A stretch of 64,000 bases of DNA from Monocercomonoides exilis (Eukaryota > Preaxostyla > Oxymonadida > Polymastigidae). Numbering within the stretch: position 1 is the first letter of the stretch; every line of letters begins with the position of its first letter. Made by a program: the position numbers and the translations under genes. The DNA lies in the NCBI GenBank assembly GCA_001643675.2, contig LSRY02000019.1:1250001-1314000 (forward strand), written 5' to 3'. Below the pieces are notes generated by a model. That model did no database searches. It was not told the origin of the DNA and saw only the letters and a list, made by a program, of their open reading frames with translations. Of this stretch, positions 20,001-30,400 are shown one piece after another.

Positions 20001-23000
20001 TGCGCTCAGTGATGGCAGACATAAATGCATTTATCTCCTCAAGCGGCGGTCTTCGCCCATTTAGTCCGTTGAGCAGCATGTGCCCCATCGCCTCGCCATT
20101 CCGATTCAGAGACACAACAGCAGGTACAGAAGGTGTTGGGTCACATACCAATGAGCAGATGCGGTCGTGTGCATTGCTTTTTCCGTCAGCACTGAGAGAC
20201 TCCTGTATTTGTGAGTATGGTGCATCCACAAGCTTCATAAACAGAAGATCTCCACAGGCAGATGCAATTGAACGCTTGGAAAGAGAGACGCGCTTGTTGA
20301 AAATTTCAGTGAGAAGTGAGGGAAGAATATTGCTCAGGAATGATTTGCAGAGAACAGAGAAGAGAAGAGAAGACCATTCAGAAGAAGGAGATGAAGGAGA
20401 AGTTGATTGGGGCTTAGACGAAGAAGCAGATGGCAACGACGCAGAAAATGAATCTGAACTTCCCCAGTCTGAACTGCTTGATTTATTATCTGCTGCTGAA
20501 GATGAAACTACAGGCTGATCCCATGAGTCATCAAAAGAAGAAGAGGGAGAAGAAGATACTTCAGAAGGATCGCTTCCCCATCCATCATTTGATGCAGTTG
20601 TGGTTGTAGAAGAAGAAGAAGAAGAGCTAGTCTCGCTAATTTCTTTCTCCTTTTTAACATTTTCATTCTCTTCAGCTTTTGCATTCTCCTCTCTTTTTTG
20701 TGCAGACTCATCTTTTTCATCCATTCCACTCGATGCCCTCAGCTTTTTGATTACATTCAGCTTCCCTTCGTCAGTTAGTGCCATCACACATTTGATCAGT
20801 CCTTCTTGTCTTGCCTTCACAAACAGCGCAAATGTCTCGTCGCTGCAGTCGATGAGGCGAATCGGCTTGCGGTCAAGACACCACAGGCGCGCGTAGAGTG
20901 GGTGGAGGGGATCGTCATTCATCAGCATCGACCCTTTCTGTGTGGGGATGACGCTGACTGTCACATGAGGCACGATGGATTCTCTGATCACGTTGCGGAT
21001 AGACGCGATGCTCGAAAGCCTGCTGACAGCAAGCGACTGAATGGCATCGAGAACACTTTTCTTGTCTTCAAATATCTGCCGGCGCAGCTCATCCACAAGA
21101 GCCTCATCGGGACTGCCCACAGAAGGAAACTTACCGTCAGATGGAGTGTAACTGCCCAGCTTGTATTCAGACAGAAACAGATCTGCAACTTCATCTGGCG
21201 TAAGGACAGCGTCTGAGCTTTCTTTGCGTTCTGACTGTTTGTTGTCCATTTCAGAGCCAAGCGGACGAGGAGCATCAGCTTCATTAGTATTTTCATCATT
21301 GTCAGCTTTGAACTCGCTTTTTGTTGGGAGCGTTGGCTTAATCAGCCTCATGCCCATCTCCACATTCACACCAACATCATTCGCTTTCAGTCCGAGTGTG
21401 AATGGATATAGCCCAATGCCCATCTTAACCAGCATTGCAGGTGTTTGTCTGAGAACACTCTCGTTTGAGCCTGTTTTGCCTCCGCGTGGCATGCTGGCTG
21501 CTGCACTGCGAGAAGCAACCACACCACGCGAGGCAGACAGCTCCTCCTGCATCTCTCTGAACATCTCATTCACCCTTTCGATGTTCTCAGGCGAATAGCA
21601 CTGCTTCTCCTGCTCGTTTCCGGCGAAGAAACCAAACGCGCTGTCAGCTCCAGCGCCGGCCTCACTGGATGTTGTCTGAGTGATTGCCGTCTCAATCTCA
21701 ATTTGGCTGTCGTGCAATTCTGCGTTCTCCTCTGCTTGCACAGCAGCTCTCTGTGCTTTTCGTGCTTTCTCCTTCCACTCCATCACCTGATGAAGCCAGT
21801 CCATCGACTCCTTCTCAACCACAGCCAGCAGCTCCTCCCGAATGCACCGCAGCTGCATTTGCACATCGCTTATGCACTCTGCTGTGGACAAGGAGAGATT
21901 GTGCTGAAGATAAGATGACAGCTCATTCAACTCAGCGATGATGTCGTGGATGATGTGTGGCTTCTTCAGCGGAGTGAATGACTCAGACGAGGAAGCGGTG
22001 GAGGAACTTGTAGAATTATCAGAAGAAGAAGAGGAGGAAGATGACGACGATGAGGAAGAAGAGGTTGATGCTTCTGCATTGGGGTCATTCTTTGCCAAAG
22101 GAGACGGTGCACGCTCAACCTTTTCTGCATCTGCCTTTACACCAAGCTTTTCATCTGGCCTGTGTTCAGGATGATAATCTCCGTCTTCCTCGTCATCTTC
22201 CATTCCTTCTCCTCTGTTGTATAGCTCTTCCATCGTCATGTTCCCCTTCGCTCCTGTTTTCCTTCCTTCACTCGCTCCTTCTCCACCAAATTGCTGCTCT
22301 GAGTCTTCTTTCCTCTCAAACCGTCTGTTCTCTTTGAATGCCAACAGCCGCTCCGCAGTCTCTTTGATCATGTTCAGCGAGCGCACGGCCTTCTGCTTCT
22401 GTGCCATCCACAGCACAAACGAGATGTCTGCCCTTTCAATCGCCCACACGTCGACCTCTGCCAAAAAGGGGGCGAACATTGACTTGTGATGCCGGCAAAT
22501 CAGCGACACCTCCAAATGCTCGTTCAGCATGAGATGCAGAATGTGAGTGACAACATCCACAAATGTGGTGGTAGACGAAGAGGAGGAGGAAGTTGGTGCT
22601 GAAGAAGAAGAAGATGATGATGATGATGAGGAGGAGGAGGAGGAGGAAGATGAAGAGGACGAAGTGAAAGATGATGAATTGGATGAAGATGATGAAGAAT
22701 TCGAAGATTGTGAAATGGAGCTGAGTGAAATGCGTTGTCTGCTTGTGGATGCAGGTGCTGTAGAAGGCAAAAAGAACATAGAAGACGAGTGCGTTGCTGC
22801 TGCAGAGCTGGCTGGCGCCACAAGTGTGGAGCGAGTCAGGTCTGTCTCAGGAGGAGGAACGGTGCTGGTGCCAAAGAGATCCTGCCCCAGAGAAGGCTTC
22901 TCTTTCCCTCTGCCTGACGAGCGGCTGTCCATGTCTCTGTCATAAGAGCTGCTGCTGCTGGTGCTTCCGCCGCTGCACCCAACAGCCTCAGCTGTCTCGC

Positions 23001-24933
23001 TGATGCCGACTTTCTCAGCGTCTGCCGGCAGCTCGTGGAGGGTGTCATAGACAGGGTAGGCACAGCCCAGTGTGAAGTAGTTGCGCTCAATCCACTCGGC
23101 CTCGTGGCGCAGCTCCTCCGGCCGGATCTCAAAGTGCAGCAGCGCCTCGTCCCACGTCTTCACTGAACCGTCGCGGTTGAGCACAGAGTGCACCACAACA
23201 GAAGGAGGGGCAGGGATGTTTGTGGCCACATCGACTGGCTCAGACATGGCGCCTGCCTCTAATGCATCGAGCTCGCTTCTCTCGTTACCGAACAGAAAAT
23301 AGGTATCGCCCAATGTCTTCACTTCCTCGTTGATCTCTTCTTCCAGCTCTGCCACATCCTGCTTCTCAAATAACTCATCATCGTCATCTTCCTCCTCTTC
23401 TTCCTCTTCGACTTCAACATCTTGCTCCAGTTCATGATCATCAAATGTGTGTGCATCCGCTGCTTGGCTTTCATCTTCCTCGTCTGCTGCAGCCTTCACA
23501 TTCTTCGTGTCCATCAAGTCGGTCCTGGCTTTCTTGTCAGCAACTGTCGCCATCGACTCTGCAATGGGATGCGGCTTCTCATCAGCCTCCACTTGCTTCG
23601 CCTCTTCTCTGTCTGCTTCGATGTCTGCCTCTATTTCGACTTCGACTTCTGCTTCTACGCCGTCTTCTTTGCCTTCAGCTGTTTTATTCTCAGCTGATGC
23701 ATTGGGATTGGCGTTGCTGTTGCTTTTGTCGAAGTCGTCTTCTCCATTCTCATTTATATTATCGTTCTCTTCAAGCTGGTTCTCTTCAGCGCCGTTCACT
23801 CCGTTCTCTGTTTTGACACGTGACAGCTCTTTTTCTATTCTCTTCCTGCGCCTTCTTTCTTGTTTCTTTGCTTTCTTCTTTTCTTCCATCCTTTTTGCCT
23901 TCCATTCGTTTATTCGGCTTTCTTTCAGCTTGTCCCAATTGTCCAGCGTCTTCTTTTGAACTTCCTCTTTCACTGCCTCAAAACGAGGTCGAAGATGAAG
24001 CAGAATCAGTCGCTCAGGAATTCTGAGTGCTTTTATCTTCTCATCTCCTTCTGTCAGATAATGCTCTTCAACAACAGTCGGCTCAAACACTTTCCGCAGA
24101 ACAGCTCCTGGTTCTTCCTCTTCTTCAACTTCCCCTTCTGAATATAAATATTCTTCCTCCTCCTCATCTTCAAGTTCATCCTGCTCTTCTTCATCAAATT
24201 CGCCTTTTACACTATGAGATTTTAACTTTTGTCTTTCTTCTTCCTCAGATCCTGGAATGGCTTCTTTCTTTACAATTGCATCGCCTTCAACTTTTGCCCG
24301 TAATCGTTTTTTGCGAAATTGTGGAGCAACAGTCGATTCTAATTTAATTCCTTCAGGAAATAATGATCGAGCAAATGAATCATCATCACCAAACAATTGA
24401 AGGGCTTCGTGCCTAAAATCTTCATCTTCATCATCGTAATATTGCCGACGTCGATAAGCAGCAGGATTATACGAAGATTGAGAGGGTAAGCGATCTGAAT
24501 ATGATGTCTTTCGATCATATGTGCCACTTTCGTCCAGATCTTCTTCATTATCATCGTCATCCTCTTCCGCTTCTTCATCTAAATATGAAGAAGATTTGAA
24601 TCTTTTTTCTCCATGCGGTTGTTTTTGAACTCTTGATTTATCATCAATTTCATCTGTCTCTCTCATTTCTTCCTCGTCATCGTCTTCAAGTTCATCTAGC
24701 GCACTTCTTGGTTTTACGTATGAATCATTTTCCGGTTCTGCATCGTTTTGTGCGCTATCAGCTTCAAGTTCTTCTTCGTCCTGATAATCATCGGTTATGT
24801 CCTGTTTTTGAATAAAAGGCTTCACATCAATCATAGAAGTTCCTTCATCAATATCATCATCGTCATCACCAGAACGGATGTTACGGACTAATCTTCGAAA
24901 AGGTTGGCCCTTGTTTCCAGAATCAGAACTCAT
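17008..24933 (-). CDS. SPT6: Transcription elongation factor SPT6
   Basis: A 2641-aa frame with the full order of SPT6 domains, against 1450-1730 aa in fungi and animals. Residues 1-300 are very acidic. A poly-Ser tract lies at about 735-790 and another near 955-980. The DEATH-like/HTH region contains LIDCSDETFALF (about 1351). The YqgF/RuvC-like domain has LNTLRIFLLRHTPNVLLVSG (about 1670). HhH is at about 1905-1965 (GMGPRRVRMMAALL). The S1 domain starts LRPGSAVFVRCVGE (about 2120). A tandem SH2 region follows at about 2320-2540 (FVFRPSLRFEDRLIASF; YYLPMDTIQTEVMKL). The C-terminus is Tyr/Ser/Pro-rich. SPT6 is a histone chaperone that travels with RNA polymerase II, its tandem SH2 binding the phosphorylated linker of Rpb1. 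No introns are needed. The ATG at 24933 starts an acidic tail typical of the family. Confidence 0.95.
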   Translation of the reverse strand: MSSDSGNKGQPFRRLVRNIRSGDDDDDIDEGTSMIDVKPFIQKQDITDDYQDEEELEADSAQNDAEPENDSYVKPRSALDELEDDDEEEMRETDEIDDKSRVQKQPHGEKRFKSSSYLDEEAEEDDDDNEEDLDESGTYDRKTSYSDRLPSQSSYNPAAYRRRQYYDDEDEDFRHEALQLFGDDDSFARSLFPEGIKLESTVAPQFRKKRLRAKVEGDAIVKKEAIPGSEEEERQKLKSHSVKGEFDEEEQDELEDEEEEEYLYSEGEVEEEEEPGAVLRKVFEPTVVEEHYLTEGDEKIKALRIPERLILLHLRPRFEAVKEEVQKKTLDNWDKLKESRINEWKAKRMEEKKKAKKQERRRRKRIEKELSRVKTENGVNGAEENQLEENDNINENGEDDFDKSNSNANPNASAENKTAEGKEDGVEAEVEVEIEADIEADREEAKQVEADEKPHPIAESMATVADKKARTDLMDTKNVKAAADEEDESQAADAHTFDDHELEQDVEVEEEEEEEDDDDELFEKQDVAELEEEINEEVKTLGDTYFLFGNERSELDALEAGAMSEPVDVATNIPAPPSVVVHSVLNRDGSVKTWDEALLHFEIRPEELRHEAEWIERNYFTLGCAYPVYDTLHELPADAEKVGISETAEAVGCSGGSTSSSSSYDRDMDSRSSGRGKEKPSLGQDLFGTSTVPPPETDLTRSTLVAPASSAAATHSSSMFFLPSTAPASTSRQRISLSSISQSSNSSSSSSNSSSFTSSSSSSSSSSSSSSSSSSSSSAPTSSSSSSTTTFVDVVTHILHLMLNEHLEVSLICRHHKSMFAPFLAEVDVWAIERADISFVLWMAQKQKAVRSLNMIKETAERLLAFKENRRFERKEDSEQQFGGEGASEGRKTGAKGNMTMEELYNRGEGMEDDEEDGDYHPEHRPDEKLGVKADAEKVERAPSPLAKNDPNAEASTSSSSSSSSSSSSSSDNSTSSSTASSSESFTPLKKPHIIHDIIAELNELSSYLQHNLSLSTAECISDVQMQLRCIREELLAVVEKESMDWLHQVMEWKEKARKAQRAAVQAEENAELHDSQIEIETAITQTTSSEAGAGADSAFGFFAGNEQEKQCYSPENIERVNEMFREMQEELSASRGVVASRSAAASMPRGGKTGSNESVLRQTPAMLVKMGIGLYPFTLGLKANDVGVNVEMGMRLIKPTLPTKSEFKADNDENTNEADAPRPLGSEMDNKQSERKESSDAVLTPDEVADLFLSEYKLGSYTPSDGKFPSVGSPDEALVDELRRQIFEDKKSVLDAIQSLAVSRLSSIASIRNVIRESIVPHVTVSVIPTQKGSMLMNDDPLHPLYARLWCLDRKPIRLIDCSDETFALFVKARQEGLIKCVMALTDEGKLNVIKKLRASSGMDEKDESAQKREENAKAEENENVKKEKEISETSSSSSSSTTTTASNDGWGSDPSEVSSSPSSSFDDSWDQPVVSSSAADNKSSSSDWGSSDSFSASLPSASSSKPQSTSPSSPSSEWSSLLFSVLCKSFLSNILPSLLTEIFNKRVSLSKRSIASACGDLLFMKLVDAPYSQIQESLSADGKSNAHDRICSLVCDPTPSVPAVVSLNRNGEAMGHMLLNGLNGRRPPLEEINAFMSAITERIPVQNPTTSANSAHALTPIAKTIQNKPYLIALNTLRIFLLRHTPNVLLVSGSDNKLRFIMDDITRMIQQMKAECPEPRQSASSAPRESDYPYLTPIDAKPQINDRYGSNRSGYSSGLGSDGSSDGLKKQFTIPPRLTKECLVKMITANVGRAFVGSNRAKQEFNNITGKKDSPSTSVPSAVQESSQSKALAASFCLQIAVSLGRHYISPFFEIAALLADARLNDAEFKALQQTRSSESEFFNEGSANAIHTTISALNRLSLHPLQQLADTPNLLNFTSQSLRRAASLISLQPLATLLKPHLSPALEFAAGMGPRRVRMMAALLNKNSSMNSMRGDGAGGRGREDEDEEEMDDEMESEEDDTNLDEEERERKREEREQREAEKRRRKQKREQALKQKKNSLPASDLYDQLWVDPRFHSSALQTASMTASATSFGANEMQSQFGTVYREAGTPNKKQPISSMSLFYMMNASEGNRLTLRPGSAVFVRCVGETRNGNGFNFRFDNGLPAYLKMDPLRAKEEAKRKQQMIMQSRNSGRPVAADPIEPGWTAEGLPIPNRHQKMYISFMDFERSSISLCKREMVEMKSRTVQRDLYYNASLDTWKEKRQQQESTLLNAKVLPSTSKSPSQPFSAPLSSASTDVTQLQAINQKKKRDEIQQALQKRHVDHPSYHQFNKTQAEEYLAKECGGKAGSFVFRPSLRFEDRLIASFLLSDGGTATHLEIMEKDKPNPFAVGKHLAVGSLVMDSLNQVAAKVIKPLVTLSQMIYKHSSYVSSSMSGNSGRVISAEVTDTLFKKKEEKPMTIPYAISASSSGEAGQFTFYYLPMDTIQTEVMKLTPRGIKMMGKTFNTVDEAISFFKSSYKEKRMKEEKAKDEEEKKRREEERRREAARAEQRERERQMMSYSRSGYSNYPQSAAASYSSAYPPYPYSSSYQQPSSYSQSYPSSAASYPPSSTQSGYYQSQDPYGYSDRNQQYPSSSHRSDHSQKSQTGSSWNSDHDVW

Positions 24934-25087
24934 GATTGATCACATACCCAAACTTTTAGCTGATAATTTCGCAATAAAAATAAATTCATTTAAAAGACTT
25001 TTTGCAAACAAAGAAAAGTTTGTCTTGCTTTGTTAAAGTTAAAATTAAATTTATTTTTTGAATTTTATAAAATTTTCTTTCCTAAAG
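24934..25087. promoter_or_regulatory. Bidirectional promoter region of SPT6 and KAE1
   Basis: Only about 84 bp separate the SPT6 start codon from the last base of the inferred first KAE1 exon, and 25018-25087 is read as an intron. Both promoters must therefore sit in this interval or in the neighbouring transcribed DNA. No TATA or other defined motif can be assigned. Confidence 0.45.
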
Positions 25088-26443
25088 TGGTGAAATTTGC
25101 AATTGGATTTGAAGGGAGTGCAAACAAGCTCGGGGTTGGAATTGTTACAGATGATGGAAAGATATTAGCCAATATTAGAGACACTTACATCACACCACCT
25201 GGAACAGGTTTTCTGCCGAGAGAAACAGCTCTTCATCACAATTCACATTTATATGCTCTGACGAAAAAAGCACTTCAAATAGCCAACATCACACCAAAGC
25301 AAATTGATTGCATATGCTATACAAAAGGTCCTGGAATTGCAATGCCCCTTATAACAGTTGCAGTGTTCGTGAGAGTTTTGGCACAAGTCTGGAAAAAGCC
25401 AATAATTCCTGTGAATCATTGCGTTGCTCGTTTGACTTTTCTTTTAAATTTCTATGAATATAATAATTATGATATAGATATTGAAATGGGTAGATTCGCA
25501 ACAAAAACAGAAAATCCTGTTGTTCTATATGTTAGTGGAGGAAATACACAAGTGATTGCTTTTGCTCACGGAAAGTTTGAAAAATACAAATTTTTCAAAA
25601 GAAATTCATACAAGTTTTTAAATTTTCATCTCTTATTTCTTTTTATACAGATATCGTATTTTTGGAGAGACGATTGACATGGCTGTTGGAAATTGTTTTG
25701 ATCGATTTGCTCGTGATATTCAACTTTCAAATGATCCTTCACCAGGATACAACATTGAGCAGCTCGCAAAAAAGTTTGCCTTTCTTTTCTTTTCTTTTTT
25801 TCTTTAGCACTTTCAAATTTTTAGAGGAAAAAAATACATTCCACTTCCTTATGTTGTAAAAGGGATGGATGTGTCATTTTCTGGAATTCTTTCATATATT
25901 GAAAAGGATCTTGACGAAAATTTGGCATCGGGAAAATATACAAAGGAAGATTTATGTTATTCTCTCCAAGAAACAGTATTTTCAATGCTTATCGAAGTAA
26001 CTGAAAGAGCGATTGCACATGTTGGAGCAACCGATGCATTGATGGTTGGTGGAGTTGCATGTATGACGTTCATTTTTTTTTCCCCTAATTTAATATTGCT
26101 CAACTTGTGACATTTTATTCGATTGAAATATTATTAATTTTTTTTAGGTAATGAAAGACTTCATGAAATGATGAAACAGATGATAGAACAGCGTGGAGGG
26201 AGAGTATGTGCAATGGATGAACGATATTGCATTGACAACGGAGCAATGATTGCACACACAGGACTACTTGCCTTTCCATTTGGACTTTTTGAAGATGTTG
26301 AACAGACCATCACGCGCCAACGCTTCAGGACGGACGAAATGGAGATACCATGGCGAATGGGAGAAATTGGAATTCAAGGAAGTGAAGAGGTTGACAATCC
26401 CGAAGCAGCATCGCATTTAATTACTCAAAAAATAGAAAAATGA
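25017..26443 (+). CDS. KAE1: tRNA t6A threonylcarbamoyltransferase KAE1/OSGEP
   Basis: Five inferred introns (25018-25087, 25430-25477, 25575-25650, 25774-25824, 26061-26147) give a 364-aa protein; total exon length is exactly 365 codons. Kae1 is the catalytic subunit of KEOPS, which puts the threonylcarbamoyl group on A37 of ANN-decoding tRNAs. Splicing restores the family motifs broken in genomic [28 protein letters not shown] (metal-binding His pair), [35 protein letters not shown] and GGVACNERL. No in-frame ATG precedes the conserved N-terminus in the second exon; the best solution is a start codon split by the first intron (A at 25017, TG at 25088), giving M-V-K-F-A-I-G-F. Three of the introns keep the frame open, so unspliced reading is misleading. 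Human OSGEP has 335 aa. Confidence 0.93.
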
Positions 26444-26539
26444 ATTGAAGTCATTAGGTTGCGAGTTTTATTGAAAAATTAGTTAAAGAATAAATACAAA
26501 AGCTTACGACTGTAAGATGAAAAAGAGCAAGATTTTTGT

Positions 26540-27180
26540 TCAGTGCTTTTGAGGATATCTAACGTTATTCTTTTTCGTTTCTGCATAAGCAAAATTTAAA
26601 GCATGTTCTAATGTTTTTATCATTTTTTTGTTTGCCAAATTGTCTTCTGAATCTCCATTCACGTTTTGAGGATATCTGTGAGAATGTTCGTAATCTATGT
26701 GACGAATATGATGGGGAGCAAATGTTTGCTGCTTTAGTGCATCATTGTTTTCTTCATGTGATGCATCTTTTGGAGTTGTATTCTCAGCATCATCCATTTG
26801 TTCTTCAGCAATTTTCAAATTTTGCTCAGCGAGATCTCTTCTTTTCTGGACATATTCATTTTGATTCATCTTTTCGGCATATGTTTTTCTTTGACATTGA
26901 TTCATATATTCATCAGAATTTTCCTTTGTGGATAAAAAGTTCTTGAAATATCTGGTGACTTTATGAGCAAAATTTTCTGTTTTCTCTTGAACATAATCAA
27001 GCACTGGCGCATCTGTTTCCGGAATTCTATTATCATTATTCCAACTAGAAAGTCCATCTGCTATACATTGCATAATAAATACAGCCTGTAAAAATTTCAA
27101 CAGAGAACAAATAACAAAAGTTTAGCATGCTTTAAAAAAAAAAAGATACTACATACAATCAAAAATAAAATAAAATCCAT
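26540..27180 (-). CDS. Small secreted protein, unrecognised
   Basis: Two exons, 27180-27157 and 27085-26540, joined across a 71-nt intron (GTATGT...ACAG) give 189 aa. The first exon supplies the start of a classic signal peptide (MDFILFLIAVFIMQCIA), so the protein is probably secreted or in the ER lumen. The mature part is hydrophilic, with a helical Glu/Lys/Gln-rich stretch (EYVQKRRDLAEQNLKIAEEQ) and a His-rich patch (FAPHHIRHIDYEHSHRY). No known domain, no C-terminal HDEL/KDEL. It is convergent with KAE1 (96 bp between stops) and divergent from GRC3. Function unknown. Confidence 0.68.
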
Positions 27181-27466
27181 CTCTTAGCAGAAAAGTGTGC
27201 CGCTATGAAAATAAATACAATTCCATATTTTTGATTTCAAAATTCTTCTGCAAAAGTCGCAGGAAAATATCATAAAAAAATTATTATACAACTGAATTCG
27301 TCCAATTATATTTTGTGTGTTATAAAAAGTATTATTTGATGAAGTTTTGGAATATGTGGACCAACAACTCGCATAATCAACGTTTGAATAAATACATCAT
27401 GGGATAGATTTTTTGCTTGAATTTGATTGATCAAATAAGATCAATATAATTTTGCTTTTATTTTTC
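27181..27466. promoter_or_regulatory. Divergent intergenic region, small secreted protein / GRC3
   Basis: 286 bp between two divergent start codons, strongly AT-rich. It must contain both promoters, but no specific element can be pointed out. Confidence 0.4.
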
Positions 27467-30400
27467 ATGGAAACTCTTTCAAATATTATACGCATTTCAA
27501 ATGCTTCATACTTAGTGTTTCTGACAAGCAAGAAACCGGTATAGATTTCATATTGATTTTAAAGCACTGTGTTAATTTTTTATTCATTATTTGATTTTTT
27601 GCTTCAAGAGATTTGCTTTTCGTGGCAAAATTTGGCTAAACGTTCTTAGAGGATATATACGGTTAAATAATTTTTGTAATTTCTTGAAATTTACCTTTTT
27701 TGCATTTTTTCATTCAGAATTTGTGGATCTGTTTTATCGCATAAAGCAAAAATAATACAATTATCGTGTCCTTCATCTTCTCCATTTTTAATAATTGAAT
27801 CTGTTCTTTCATCTGTTCGACAAGGCAAGTTGCTCGATAAAGACAAATTTTTTGAAAATATCGATGAACAAAATGATGCACAATTGAGCTTTATTGTTGA
27901 TCACGCCGCTTGCAAATTATCAATAAAACAGAAGGAAATTGTATCCGTATTTCTTATTCAGGTGCATAGAGATCAAATTATCGATTCATTATATCTAAAT
28001 CAGTTTTCTGTACCAAAATCAATGATAATCGGAATAAAAACAAAAAAAATTATTCCAATTCTTTCGCAGTCAGAATTTTCTGATCAAATTAACTTAGGAA
28101 AAAAGAATATGGCTCATTGCGCTAAATCAATCATCGAAGAAACAGAATTGGAAATTCACATGAAAGAATCTGAGCTTGAAGACGCATCTGGGAAAACTGT
28201 TGAAAGTGGGAAAATAGTGAATGAAATTTTTGATGGGAAAGAATTAAATCAAACATCAGCAGAAATAATGATGAGCGATGCTTTGAAAGATGATTTTTCA
28301 AGCAATTCATCTGTTACGCAAAGTAATAATGACAATGATAGTGATTCAAAAAAAGAACATGAGTTACAAGAGCTCTCAGAACAAGTCACAGGCAAATCGA
28401 CAGATGGAGCAGACTCTGACATCTCAAAAAAAGAGAACAAAGGAAGTCAAGATGAATTAACAAAAGAAAGCGTAAGAGATGTTGAAGCAGATGAGGGAGT
28501 GGACAATATTAATGAAGATCTTATTGTGATTGATGAAAGTGAGGGAAATGATGAAATAAATGATTATGTTATCATTGACGATGATTCAGACGAAATTGAA
28601 GTAATCAATAGTGAGACTGGCGTCTATGATCCATTTTCTGAGAGTTTTGAAATGTCTTCAAGCAGCTTTGCAGATGGAGGAGAGGAATTTGGCGATGATG
28701 TTCAAATACTTGAGCATCTGTCAGATGGAAAACGGCGTCAAAGCAAAAGCAGGATGCAATCTAATCTGTTGTCTCCTTCTCGTTCTCCGCTTCCTTCATC
28801 GTCACCATCACCGTCTCCTTCACCATCACCATCACGCTCTGATATCGATGGCATCCGTTTGGCACTGCTTCGGCAAAAACGACAGCGCATTCCGCAGAAG
28901 CTGGAGAAATCTCTGCATCCAACTGGTCTGCAAAATTTCTTCATTGTCGATTCTCCTCCTCCGGACATTGTATCACTGCAGGATATTTCGCCTGCACGAA
29001 GCGATGCAGGGGTGCAAATGCCAGAAGAGTGGATCCTTCCAATCGAAACAATTGTGCATCACCTGATTTACACCTCAGCCACGTCAACTGTCCCTGATGT
29101 GTCGCAAGCTCCGTTCTTCTCTGAAGAGCAGAGTCTCGCTGCGCTTCCGCCTTTTACTCCAAAGTTGACCACGACCAATTCTGTCCTTCTGATGGGCACA
29201 AAAAACGCAGGCAAATCCACGCTGGCACACTTCATTGCGAACAGTCTGCTGAACGTGCTTCCGTTTGTCTTCGTGCTCGATTGTGATGTTGGGCAGCCTC
29301 TTTTGACTGCCCCTGGCTTTGTCTCGCTTGTCGCTGTGTTCGAGCCGCTGTTGAATCCACCGTGGATGAATGTGAACCCGCTCCAGCAGAATGACTGCGA
29401 CAGGATCGGAAACTCGCTAAAATCACTTTTTGAGAAGGCTGCTTCAGAAAAGAATGGAGAAGACTCTGCCAAGTGGAAGGCACTGACTTCGGCTGTTTCT
29501 GGAGATTACGGCTGTTTTGTGGTTGATAGCGTCTTTATTGGTGATGTCTCAATGGTGTCAAACCCTCTTTTGTTCGTAAATGCCATCAAGCGGCTTCTGA
29601 CTACTTACAGACTGCTGTGCCGCAATGATGTCATGCGTTCTGTTCTTAAATCTTCTTCTCCTGCTCCATCTCCGACTCCTTCTCCTGTTTCTCCTTCTGC
29701 TTCTCCTGTGGATCGTTTTGAGGCATCTGATGCTAATCCTTCATCAGCATCTGATACCTCTTCCACGGAACAGTCAGCTTCCTCTTCCTCTTCAATCCAA
29801 AGAGGCGGAATGAAAGATTGCTATCCGCTCATCATCAACACCCCCGGATGGGTACAAGGAATGGGAATGCACTGCCTGATGTCTATTATTGCAAACGCTT
29901 GTCCGATGTTTGTTGTTCAGCTCACCTGGACGCAAGTGAAAAAAGTGAGGCCAGACGACAGACGGACTCCAGTGAAAGGGAATGACAATTTGAGTGATTC
30001 TGAGTGGGTGATACAGCAAGTGGATCTGATCAGGAAATTTGCAGCTGAAGAGAAGCTGCCTTTGGTTGGCTGGGAATGGCCTGACCTCGCTGGTTCTAGC
30101 AATATTAAGCTGCACTCTTCTGATGAAAAGAAGTCGGCTCAGGATCTGATCCAGATACAGCAGATGCCACTCACCTCGCCTCAAAAGCAGAACTCTGTGC
30201 TCCTTCAGCATTATTACTCATCGATGGTACCTCTTCTTCATCGGAGGACAGACAATTTGTATCCGTCGCCTTCTGCTCTGTTGAACTCCTGTTCGATTGT
30301 ACTTCCTCCAAGACCAGACACACAACCACCGAGGAATCTCACACCAAGTGAAGGAAGGGCGCTCCGGTGGATGAATCTGTTTGGCGGATGGAACCATCTC

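Noticed and set aside
22547-22945. Acidic plus-strand frame of 132 aa
   Set aside because: It is the complement of the SPT6 poly-Ser tract.
26061-26147. Frameshift in KAE1 between GGVAC and NERL
   Set aside because: A clean GTATGA...TTTTAG intron joins them in frame and gives the family motif GGVACNERL.
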